DNA of 64,000 nt, taken from Streptomyces candidus. GTDB lineage: Bacteria > Actinomycetota > Actinomycetes > Streptomycetales > Streptomycetaceae. The notes beneath the pieces are model-generated. The model saw nothing but the letters and a program-made list of their open reading frames with translations, was not told where the DNA came from and did not search any database. Shown here one piece after another: positions 1 through 6,507 of the stretch (positions within the stretch are counted from its first letter, which is position 1; every line of letters starts with the position of its first letter). The DNA is taken from the NCBI RefSeq assembly GCF_014207445.1, contig NZ_JACHEM010000016.1, positions 62,001 to 126,000 of the forward strand. Direction: 5' to 3'. The position numbers and the translations under genes are program-made.

Positions 1-626
1 GCCTGCAACGCGGCCAGGTACAGCAGGAAGTTGAACCCGACGGTCCACCACACGGTCGTCAGAACGACCGACAGCATCGCGTACCGCTCGTCCGTCAGCC
101 ACCCGATCCCGGGTTCGAGTCCGACGGCGGCCAGCGCCTGGTCGGCGAAGCCGAAGTCCGACGGGAAGATGACCCACAGGAACAGCAGCCCCACCACGCC
201 CGACGGCAGCAGGAACGGCGCGAACCAGCTCAGCCGCCACAGCCACTGCACGAACCGCAAGTGGTGCGCGAGCAGCGCCAGTACCAGCCCGACCAGCACC
301 AACGGCACGGTCGACAGAACCGTGAACCACACCGTGTTCCACAGCGACGCCCACACGTCGGGGTCACCGATCGCCTCGGCGTAGTTGTCGAACCCGACGA
401 ACTCCGCGTCCGTACCGGCGATGTTCTCGCTCCGTACGCTCATCCCGAGCCCGGACACCAGCGGCCACACCAGGAACATCGCGTACACGAGCAGGAACGG
501 GGCGACGAAGACGATCCCGTGCTCGCTCCAGTGCCGCTTCACCCGTACCGCGGGCGCACCCGCGGCCGGCGGCGCGGGCCGCGGCCCGGCCGCGGGCTGT
601 GCCGCGTGCGTGTCGACGACGGTCAT
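1..626 (-). CDS. Carbohydrate ABC transporter permease, MalF/UgpA type (partial)
   Basis: Membrane permease subunit of a binding-protein-dependent sugar importer. About 208 N-terminal residues are visible; the C-terminal part, including the EAA loop, lies beyond the window start. A Pro/Ala-rich tail of about 35 residues precedes the first membrane helix (hydrophobic run starting GIVFVAPFLLVYAMF). Further hydrophobic segments follow near residues 105-130 and 140-160, and the last visible part reads TTVWWTVGFNFLLYLA, typical of this family. The ATG overlaps the stop of the upstream solute-binding protein gene in ATGA, so translation is probably coupled. The substrate is inferred from context: oligomers released from pectin or rhamnogalacturonan. 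No ATPase gene is adjacent. Confidence 0.9.
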   Translation of the reverse strand, partial: MTVVDTHAAQPAAGPRPAPPAAGAPAVRVKRHWSEHGIVFVAPFLLVYAMFLVWPLVSGLGMSVRSENIAGTDAEFVGFDNYAEAIGDPDVWASLWNTVWFTVLSTVPLVLVGLVLALLAHHLRFVQWLWRLSWFAPFLLPSGVVGLLFLWVIFPSDFGFADQALAAVGLEPGIGWLTDERYAMLSVVLTTVWWTVGFNFLLYLAALQ

Positions 627-2017
627 GCGGACGCACCTCCCGCCGCGTTGCGGCTGTCTCCGAAGGGGTTACGGGTGTCGAGCAGCGTCCGCAGCCGCTT
701 CTTGGCTTCGGCGAGTGCGTTCTGTGGTGTACGCGAGCCGGTGAGCACGCCGGAGAACACGGCTCCGAGTTCGATCCACATCGGCGACGCGGAGCCCGCG
801 AACCATGCCGGCTCGTCCAGTACGACGTCGTCCACCACCGTCCGGTACTCCGACTGCGGTGTGAGCGCGAGGTAAGCCGGGTCCTTGAGCGTGGGCAGGT
901 ACGCCGGCACGTGGCCGCCCTTGGCCCACTCCACGCTGTGCTTGAGCATCCACGCGACGAAGGCGTGCGCGGCCCGGTTGCTCTCGCCGCCCCGGTCCTC
1001 CTGGTGCGGCAGTACGAAGGCGTGGCAGTCGGCCTGCGTGGTGGCCCGCCCGAAGAGGTTCGGCACCCGGGTCATCGAGAAGGGCATCTCGGTCGCGAGG
1101 AACGAGCTGATCTCCCACTCCCCGTTGAGGTAGAAGCCGGTCTTCCCGTTGTTGAACACCCCGACCGCGCCCGGGTAGTCGACCCGCTTCACGGCGAGTC
1201 CGTCGGCGACGAGCATGCTCATGTACTCCAGCGCGACGAGGGCCTTCGCGTCGTCGAGGGCGAGCGTCTTGCCGTCCTCCGACAACACCCGCCCGCCCGT
1301 CTGCGAGTACAGCGTCGAGAACAGCCGCCAGGGCCCGATGACGCCGGGCCCGAGTGTCTCGGTCACCAGGGCCGGTTGCCCGGTCACCTTCTTCACGGCC
1401 CGCAGCGCGTCCGCGAACGCCCTCGCGCCTTCGAGGGGCCGGAGCTTGCCCCCGTCCCCCAGCAGCCCGGCCTTCCTGCACACCTCGGTGTTGTAGAAGA
1501 GCACCATGGGGTGGGTGTCCAGCGGCACCGCGTACTGTTTGCCCTCGATCGCGCCGCGCTTCCAGATCCCTTCCGGGAACTCCTCGGGCCGCACCCCGAA
1601 CTCCCGGAGCAGCCCCAGGTCGAACGGGTCCAGCAGCCGTCCCGGCGCGAACCCGGCCAGCCGCGCCAGGTGCAGCGCGGCCACCTCGGGCGCGCGCCCG
1701 CCGGCCCCGGCCAGCCCCAGCTTCGTGTAGTAGGGCGCGCCCCACTGCAACGTCGCGGCCTCAAGCCCGATCTGCGGGTGCTCGGCCCGGAAGGCGTCGA
1801 GCATGCCCTGCATGTTGATGCCGTCGCCGCCGCCGAAGAGGTGCCAGTACCGCAGCCTGGTCTTCCCCTCTCCCACGCTCAGTGCCTGCGGCGCGGCACA
1901 CCCGGCCACCCCGCCCGCGAGCGCTCCCGCGGCGGCGAGCCCGCCGACCCCGGCGAGCACGTTCCTGCGGCTCGGCGCGCCCGGCGCCCGGCGGCTCAGG
2001 GAGGAAGGTCGTCCCAT
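623..2017 (-). CDS. Extracellular solute-binding lipoprotein of sugar ABC importer
   Basis: 464-residue substrate receptor (family 1 extracellular solute-binding protein) that would capture oligosaccharides and deliver them to the permease encoded directly downstream. The N-terminus has a twin-arginine motif (SRRNVLAGVG), then a hydrophobic stretch and a lipobox (GGVAGC), so it is probably a Tat-exported lipoprotein. The mature part starts with the usual beta strand LRYWHLFGG. The ATG at 2017 follows a purine-rich GAGGGGTGGGGC stretch; an in-frame upstream extension lies in the promoter and was rejected. It is the first gene of its operon, with a good promoter and paired operator-like sites upstream. 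It is the second binding protein of the pectin locus; pectin-derived ligand is inferred from position only. Confidence 0.92.
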   Translation of the reverse strand: MGRPSSLSRRAPGAPSRRNVLAGVGGLAAAGALAGGVAGCAAPQALSVGEGKTRLRYWHLFGGGDGINMQGMLDAFRAEHPQIGLEAATLQWGAPYYTKLGLAGAGGRAPEVAALHLARLAGFAPGRLLDPFDLGLLREFGVRPEEFPEGIWKRGAIEGKQYAVPLDTHPMVLFYNTEVCRKAGLLGDGGKLRPLEGARAFADALRAVKKVTGQPALVTETLGPGVIGPWRLFSTLYSQTGGRVLSEDGKTLALDDAKALVALEYMSMLVADGLAVKRVDYPGAVGVFNNGKTGFYLNGEWEISSFLATEMPFSMTRVPNLFGRATTQADCHAFVLPHQEDRGGESNRAAHAFVAWMLKHSVEWAKGGHVPAYLPTLKDPAYLALTPQSEYRTVVDDVVLDEPAWFAGSASPMWIELGAVFSGVLTGSRTPQNALAEAKKRLRTLLDTRNPFGDSRNAAGGASA

Positions 2018-2031
2018 GCCCCACCCCTCAT

Positions 2032-2047
2032 GTTCGGTATTACGAAT
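2032..2047 (-). promoter_or_regulatory. Operator-like inverted repeat O1
   Basis: Read on the minus strand this is ATTCGTAATACCGAAC, a TTCG-N6-CGAA dyad. It matches the second copy at 2135-2150 at 13 of 16 positions. It lies in the 5' untranslated region of the binding-protein gene, downstream of its predicted promoter, where a bound repressor could block transcription. The regulator is unknown; the GntR protein of the same locus is one candidate. Confidence 0.5.
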
Positions 2048-2069
2048 GGTGCTCGTGACTTCGAACGGG

Positions 2070-2098
2070 ACCGTAGATTCGAACACGGGTGACGTCAA
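2070..2098 (-). promoter_or_regulatory. Sigma-70-type promoter of the solute-binding protein operon
   Basis: On the minus strand a TTGACG box (2093-2098) is followed after 17 bp by TACGGT (2070-2075), a close match to the actinomycete housekeeping pattern TTGACn/TAnnnT. Two direct copies of TTCGAAC lie at 2078-2084 (in the spacer) and 2060-2066 (near the expected start of transcription), so a regulator binding them would interfere with RNA polymerase. Confidence 0.55.
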
Positions 2099-2134
2099 TG
2101 AGTTGGACAGATATTCGTTGAAATACCGATCATC

Positions 2135-2150
2135 GTTCGGGATGACGAAC
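2135..2150 (-). promoter_or_regulatory. Operator-like inverted repeat O2
   Basis: Read on the minus strand this is GTTCGTCATCCCGAAC, a dyad with 5-bp arms and a 6-bp centre, upstream of the -35 box. It is 103 bp from O1, close to a whole number of helical turns, so one regulator could bind both sites and loop out the promoter. This is a reading of the sequence only. Confidence 0.5.
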
Positions 2151-2301
2151 ACTCGGGTGCGCTACCAGAGCGCCGGAAGACCCTCCCCGTTCGTCCGGGA
2201 CGCCCGGGAAGACGTTCCTCGCCCCAGGCACCGGGGCCCTACACGCGGACGTGACAGCGCGAGGGACGGCCGCTCACGGCAGTGGAGTGGCCGCCCCTTG
2301 C

Positions 2302-2356
2302 CGCACGTGCACGCGCGCCGCACGTGCACGCGCGCTTGCCGCACGTGCACGCGCGC
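2302..2356. repeat. Three copies of a 17-bp GC-rich repeat
   Basis: The unit CGCACGTGCACGCGCGC occurs at 2302-2318, 2319-2335 and 2340-2356, all identical. It contains the palindromes GCACGTGC and GCGCGC and lies just downstream of the pectate lyase stop codon. The rest of 2151-2367 shows no gene; a short hairpin GCCCC/GGGGC at 2221-2237 is the only other structure I see. The array may help end pectate lyase transcription by forming GC-rich hairpins. Confidence 0.8.
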
Positions 2357-2367
2357 GGGTCGGCGGT

Positions 2368-3696
2368 TCAGCGCAGCTTGCCCGCGCCCGCGTACGCCCA
2401 GGTCAGGCCGGGAACGGCGAGCGGGTGGTCCACACGGGTGCGGAGGGTGGGGGCCCAGCCCGCGTCGGAGCGGAGGGGGTCGGTGGGGTTGGCGGTGTTG
2501 TGGGCGGCGATGAGGTCGGTGCGGCGTCCGTTGACGTAGTTGGACTTGTCGGTGAGAGGCGCGTCCTTCCACTTCTTGAGGATGGCGGCCGGGCTTACGG
2601 AGGGCGGGAGGGTGAACGCGTTCTTCTCCGCGTACAGGCGCGACTCATGGCCGATACCGAAGCTGTAGACGTACGGTTGGGCGCGGGTGACGTCGAAGTG
2701 GTTGTTGTACGCGTCGACTTGGCCGAACCGGACACGGGGGGCGCGCTCGACGACGCCGGTGAAGCGGTTGTGGTGCAGGGTGACCTTCAGCTTGCCGGCG
2801 TCCGTGGCAGCGGCGCTGTCGCTGTTGCCGATCATGAGGGTCTTGTCGTGGTCGGCGAAGGTGTTCCAGGAGGCGGTGACGTGGTTCGCGCCGCGCACGA
2901 TGTCGAGTTCGCCGTCGTGCTGCTGGTACAGCTCGCCGTAGTAACGGGGGAGGCTGCTGTCGGGATGGGCGCCGTCGGTGAAGGTGTTGTGGTCGATCCA
3001 GACGTGGGTGGAACCGTGGATCACCATGGCGTCGTACTCGGAGTTCCAGGCGCCCTTGGCCCCGTCGGTCGGGTCCCACTGGGGGAAGCAGTCGAGAGGG
3101 CTCTCGACGGTGAGGTTACGGACGATGACGTTGTCGACGCCCTGGATCTGGAGGCTGCCGCCGGTGATACCCGCGTCGCGGCCGATGCCGATGATGGTGG
3201 TGTTGGCGGGAACGTAGGCCTTGATGGCCTTGGACTGCTTGGTGGCGGAGGCGGCGCGGGCGTCTTCGAGCGGTCCGGTGACCTCGTTCTCGTACCCCCA
3301 GACCTTGGGGTCGTAGGCGGCGAGGTAGGCGTTGAAGTCGTAGCCGGGGGCCTCGAAGGCGGAGCAGCCGGAAGCGGTGGCGTTGAGGGTGCCCCGCACC
3401 TTGATGATCTTCGGGGCGGTGCCACCGGCGGCGAGGGCGGTCCGGAACTCCTCCCAGGTCGCGACCGTGTAGGTGTGCGCGGCGTCGGCGCGGGCGCCGC
3501 CCGTGGTGCCGGGGCCTTCTGACGCCCAGCCGTCGCCGGCGGGGAGGGCCTGGCGGGCGGGGTCGCGGGGGTGGGACGGTTGCGCCGGGTGAGCTTGCGC
3601 GGTTGCGGTGGTGGCCAGGGTGGCGCAAGTGGCCAGGGCCAGCGCGGTGGCGAGGACACGAGTACGGGTGCGGGCAGGGGTGGGGCGGGAGTGCAT
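2368..3696 (-). CDS. Secreted pectate lyase, polysaccharide lyase family 1
   Basis: 442-residue secreted enzyme that should cleave de-esterified polygalacturonate by beta-elimination, needing calcium. An Arg-rich start and hydrophobic stretch ending near ATAQA form a signal peptide. The parallel beta-helix domain follows the TTGG stretch near residue 65. The PL1 signature WIDHNTFTDGAHPD, an ITGGSLQI strand and the basic RAPRVRFGQ motif are all visible. The ATG at 3696 was chosen because GAGGAG lies 7-8 bp upstream and the signal peptide begins there. It lies 41 bp after an acetylesterase gene and is probably co-transcribed with it. It is a clear paralogue of the lyase at 10190-11734. Confidence 0.93.
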   Translation of the reverse strand: MHSRPTPARTRTRVLATALALATCATLATTATAQAHPAQPSHPRDPARQALPAGDGWASEGPGTTGGARADAAHTYTVATWEEFRTALAAGGTAPKIIKVRGTLNATASGCSAFEAPGYDFNAYLAAYDPKVWGYENEVTGPLEDARAASATKQSKAIKAYVPANTTIIGIGRDAGITGGSLQIQGVDNVIVRNLTVESPLDCFPQWDPTDGAKGAWNSEYDAMVIHGSTHVWIDHNTFTDGAHPDSSLPRYYGELYQQHDGELDIVRGANHVTASWNTFADHDKTLMIGNSDSAAATDAGKLKVTLHHNRFTGVVERAPRVRFGQVDAYNNHFDVTRAQPYVYSFGIGHESRLYAEKNAFTLPPSVSPAAILKKWKDAPLTDKSNYVNGRRTDLIAAHNTANPTDPLRSDAGWAPTLRTRVDHPLAVPGLTWAYAGAGKLR

Positions 3697-3737
3697 GGGT
3701 GCTCCTCGGGTGGGATGGACGGGAGTACGGGGGCGGG

Positions 3738-4592
3738 TCATGCCGTCGGCCAGGTGATCCACTCGTCGAGGATCGGGGCGTGCAGACGGCGTAGGTCGCG
3801 CGGGCGGAGGACGCCGGTCTCGCGCAGGCCGGTGGCGACCATGCGGGCCACTTCGATCGCTCCGCGCGGACGGAAGTGCGTGTTGTCCCGTACGCCGTCG
3901 GGGTAGTGGGGATGTTCGCCCGGTTCGAGCCAGTTAAAGTACGACTTGAGCGGTTCCGCGCCGACCTCCTGCCACTTCTTGAGGGAGGCGGCCTGTACAT
4001 CGACGAGCGGCACGCGGGTTTGGGAGGCGAGCGCACGCACCGCCGCCGGATACTCGCCGTGGGTCGGCACGGCGTTTCCCACCGTGTCGAACTTGCGGCG
4101 CTCCACCGACGTGAGCAGGACCGGGCGGGCGCCGCACGCCTTCGCCCCGTCGATGTACTGGCGCAGATGCTGCTGGTAAGTGCTCCAGGGTTCGGTGTAG
4201 CGGGCGGGATCGGCGGACTTCGAGTCGTTGTGCCCGAACTGGACGAGCAGGAGGTCACCCGGGCGGAGGAGCGGAAGAACTGCGGCGAGTCGTCCCTCGT
4301 CGATGAAGCTCTTCGAACTCCGTCCGTTCACCGCGTGGTTGGCGACGGCCAGGTGCGGGTGCAGGAAGAAGGGGAGGGCCATGCCCCAGCCCGTCTCGGG
4401 TGCGGCGGCGATGAGCTTCGACGCGGCGGTCGAGTCACCGGCGAGGTGGAGGGTGGGGCGGCGAAGGGGCTTGTCGTGCGGACTGTGGCCGTGAGCGAGC
4501 GCGTCGTGGGCGCTCGCGGGGGACGCCAGGGCCGGGGCCAGGGGGACGGCGGCGAGGGCCGCCCTCATCGCGGTTCTGCGGGTTACGGGCAT
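3738..4592 (-). CDS. Rhamnogalacturonan acetylesterase, SGNH hydrolase
   Basis: 284-residue secreted esterase expected to remove acetyl groups from rhamnogalacturonan so that lyases can reach the backbone. A signal peptide is present (MPVTRRTAMRAALAAV, ending near ASPASA). SGNH blocks are visible: GDSTAA with the nucleophile Ser, an NGRSSKSF block, the GHNDS block, and a C-terminal D-N-T-H-F block with the catalytic Asp/His. The size and blocks fit carbohydrate esterase family 12. The ATG at 4592 starts the signal peptide; GAGG lies about 10 bp upstream. The pectate lyase gene follows by 41 bp on the same strand. Confidence 0.88.
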   Translation of the reverse strand: MPVTRRTAMRAALAAVPLAPALASPASAHDALAHGHSPHDKPLRRPTLHLAGDSTAASKLIAAAPETGWGMALPFFLHPHLAVANHAVNGRSSKSFIDEGRLAAVLPLLRPGDLLLVQFGHNDSKSADPARYTEPWSTYQQHLRQYIDGAKACGARPVLLTSVERRKFDTVGNAVPTHGEYPAAVRALASQTRVPLVDVQAASLKKWQEVGAEPLKSYFNWLEPGEHPHYPDGVRDNTHFRPRGAIEVARMVATGLRETGVLRPRDLRRLHAPILDEWITWPTA

Positions 4593-4878
4593 GGGAAGTA
4601 CGCCTCGCGTTCCATACAGGGGATGGGGTAGGGAGCCGAACCGGGTGGCGGTGCTCCCCACGGGGGGGCCGGGCGGGCACCGCTGGGTGGCTCGGCCGGG
4701 TACGTGGACGGCGAGTGTGACGGGCGTGGCGGGGGCGGTGCAGGCCGTCTTTCACGCGTCGTGCGGTGTGCGGCGCGGTTGCCGGGCGGGTGTGGGCCTT
4801 GCGAGGTGGGTGTGGGCTCTGCGGAGGGCTGCGGGGCGGGGTGGGGGCGTGCGGGCGGGGTACGTGCCGGGCGCGGGG
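4593..4878. other. Intergenic region without a recognised gene
   Basis: This part of the 482-bp gap upstream of the acetylesterase gene is GC-rich with long G runs on the plus strand. Open frames across it have no family features. The acetylesterase promoter should lie here, but I cannot pick a convincing -35/-10 pair. Confidence 0.5.
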
Positions 4879-5039
4879 TGCACCGCGTCTCGTACATCGG
4901 ATCTCGTACACCAGGCAGCAGGCACCAGGCGTCGTATATCGCGCACCGCATCTCATGCATCGCACGCCGTGCCTCGTACGGCATACGCGATACGCGACAC
5001 GTCGCATCCCGTATGCCGTACGACAGGCGTCTCGCTCAG
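4879..5039. repeat. Degenerate heptamer array A (23 units in phase)
   Basis: The stretch divides into 23 consecutive 7-bp units without a phase break. Examples are TACATCG, GATCTCG, TATATCG, CACGCCG and TACGGCA. Position 2 is a purine and position 3 a pyrimidine in all 23 units; position 6 is C in 20 and position 7 a purine in 22. The consensus B-R-Y-N-Y-S-R is its own reverse complement after a phase shift, so the array is a chain of small dyads. It lies between the binding-protein gene stop (5075) and the next gene's start (4592). I do not recognise the repeat family. Confidence 0.85.
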
Positions 5040-5074
5040 CGCCACGGAGCCGGGCTCTCGCCCCGTCCCGGGTG

Positions 5075-6418
5075 CTACTTCTTGCTCTGTTCCTTCCACT
5101 CCGCCTGCGCCTCGTTCAGCTGCTTGGCGAGCGTGTCCAGGAAGTCCTTCGAGGTCATGGAGCCGAGGAGGACCTTCTGGAAGTTGGGCTCGTTCTCCGC
5201 CTTGCTGATCTTGTTCCAGTCGGGGAGGTAGTACGGGAGCTGAACCAGCTTGGTGGAGCCGTCGGTGAGGGTCTTCGCGCCGAGCCGGGTCGGTTCGGAA
5301 GCGTTCACCCACGGGTCCTTGGCCGCTTCGGTGTTGGCGGGCATGGCGCCGGCCGACTTGTTCCACTTGCTGTTGGACTCGTGCGACGCCGCGAACTCGA
5401 TGAACTTCCAGGCCGCCGCCTTGTTCTTGCTGCCCTTGAACAGGCCGAGCCCGTCGACCGGGTTGGAGACCTGCACCCGCACGCCGTTGTCACCGATCGG
5501 GCCCGGGATGCCCGCGAACCTTTCCTCACCCAGCGCCTTCACGTGGTCGGTGTACGAGCCGAGGTTGTGGCTGAGCATTCCGATGGTGCCGGTGTCCCAC
5601 TGGGAGACCATCTTCTTGAAGTCGTTGTTGACGTCGGCCGCCGGAGTGGTCCTCTTGTAGAGCCCGACGTACTTCTCCAGCGCGGCCACGTTCTTCGGGT
5701 CGTTGACGGTCGTCCTGTCGCCGTTCCAGAACTCCGTGATGCCCGACTGCCCGTATGCCGCGTCCAGCGCCTGCGCGATGGAGCCCGGGCCGCCCCGGAT
5801 GGTGTATCCGAACTTGTTGTTCTTCGCGTCGGTCAGCTTCTCCGCCGCCTCGTAGAACAGCTTCCATGTGGTCGGGGGCTGCAGGTTCGCCGCCTTGAAC
5901 AGGTCGGTGCGGTAGTACAGGGTGCCGTTGCTCGCGGAGGTGGGGACGGAGTACAGCTCGTCGCCGCGACCGCCGGCCGTTTTGACGGAGTCGACCATGA
6001 CAGGGACGAGTTTGCCGTTGAGCGACGACGTCTTGATGCGCTCGCCGACCGGTTCGAGGGCTTCCTGCGCGACCATGTTCGCCAGGTAGGCCGCGCCGAC
6101 GCCGCCGACGTCCGGCAGGCCGCCGCCCGCGATGGCGGTGTCGTACTTGGACTGGACGTCCTCGCTCGGCACCGGGACGTACTTCACCTTGATGTCCGGA
6201 TTCTTGCTTTCGAAGTCCTTGATGATCTCCTGCCAGACAGCGGTGCGCACACCGCCGTTGTTGTCCCAGAAGGTGATCTCGCCCTTGCCCGAACCCTCGT
6301 CGCCGCTGCCGGTGGTTCCGCCGTCGCCGCAGGCGGTGGCGGTGAGGGCAAGCAGGGCGGCCAGGGACACGGCAGCGACCGAGCGGCTGTTGTTTCTGCG
6401 CGGATTGTGGTTCGTCAT
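5075..6418 (-). CDS. Extracellular solute-binding lipoprotein of sugar ABC importer
   Basis: 447-residue sugar-binding lipoprotein. A Sec signal peptide with a basic start (MTNHNPRRNNSR) ends in a lipobox LTATAC, followed by a Gly/Ser-rich tether. The mature protein opens with EITFWDNNGG, the usual first strand of family 1 binding proteins. It ends the six-gene operon 13652-5075 that also encodes two permeases and three extracellular pectin enzymes, so imported ligands are probably galacturonate or mixed pectic oligomers. The ATG at 6418 has GAAGAG about 9 bp upstream. The 89-bp gap before it carries a small inverted repeat and may hold an internal promoter, letting receptor levels exceed those of the permeases. 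Confidence 0.93.
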   Translation of the reverse strand: MTNHNPRRNNSRSVAAVSLAALLALTATACGDGGTTGSGDEGSGKGEITFWDNNGGVRTAVWQEIIKDFESKNPDIKVKYVPVPSEDVQSKYDTAIAGGGLPDVGGVGAAYLANMVAQEALEPVGERIKTSSLNGKLVPVMVDSVKTAGGRGDELYSVPTSASNGTLYYRTDLFKAANLQPPTTWKLFYEAAEKLTDAKNNKFGYTIRGGPGSIAQALDAAYGQSGITEFWNGDRTTVNDPKNVAALEKYVGLYKRTTPAADVNNDFKKMVSQWDTGTIGMLSHNLGSYTDHVKALGEERFAGIPGPIGDNGVRVQVSNPVDGLGLFKGSKNKAAAWKFIEFAASHESNSKWNKSAGAMPANTEAAKDPWVNASEPTRLGAKTLTDGSTKLVQLPYYLPDWNKISKAENEPNFQKVLLGSMTSKDFLDTLAKQLNEAQAEWKEQSKK

Positions 6419-6464
6419 GGTGTGTGCGCTCTCTTCGTTGAGATCGATGGTCCGTCAGTTGACG

Positions 6465-6479
6465 ACGAATCGCGTTCGT
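6465..6479 (-). promoter_or_regulatory. Inverted repeat upstream of binding-protein gene
   Basis: The 15-bp sequence ACGAATCGCGTTCGT has 5-bp arms. It uses the same CGAA/TTCG half-sites as the O1/O2 dyads at 2.0-2.15 kb but in everted order. It could be a related operator or chance in a GC-rich genome. Confidence 0.3.
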
Positions 6480-6507
6480 AGTGGGGTGCTTCGTTCGTGC
6501 GGGCCAC

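Noticed and set aside
4879..5039. Heptamer arrays as CRISPR or as integron-type sites
   Set aside because: There are no long conserved repeats with unique spacers, and no cas or integrase genes nearby.
5045..5074. Hairpin just after the binding-protein gene stop
   Set aside because: Only a 5-bp CCGGG/CCCGG stem with a long loop; too weak to call a terminator.
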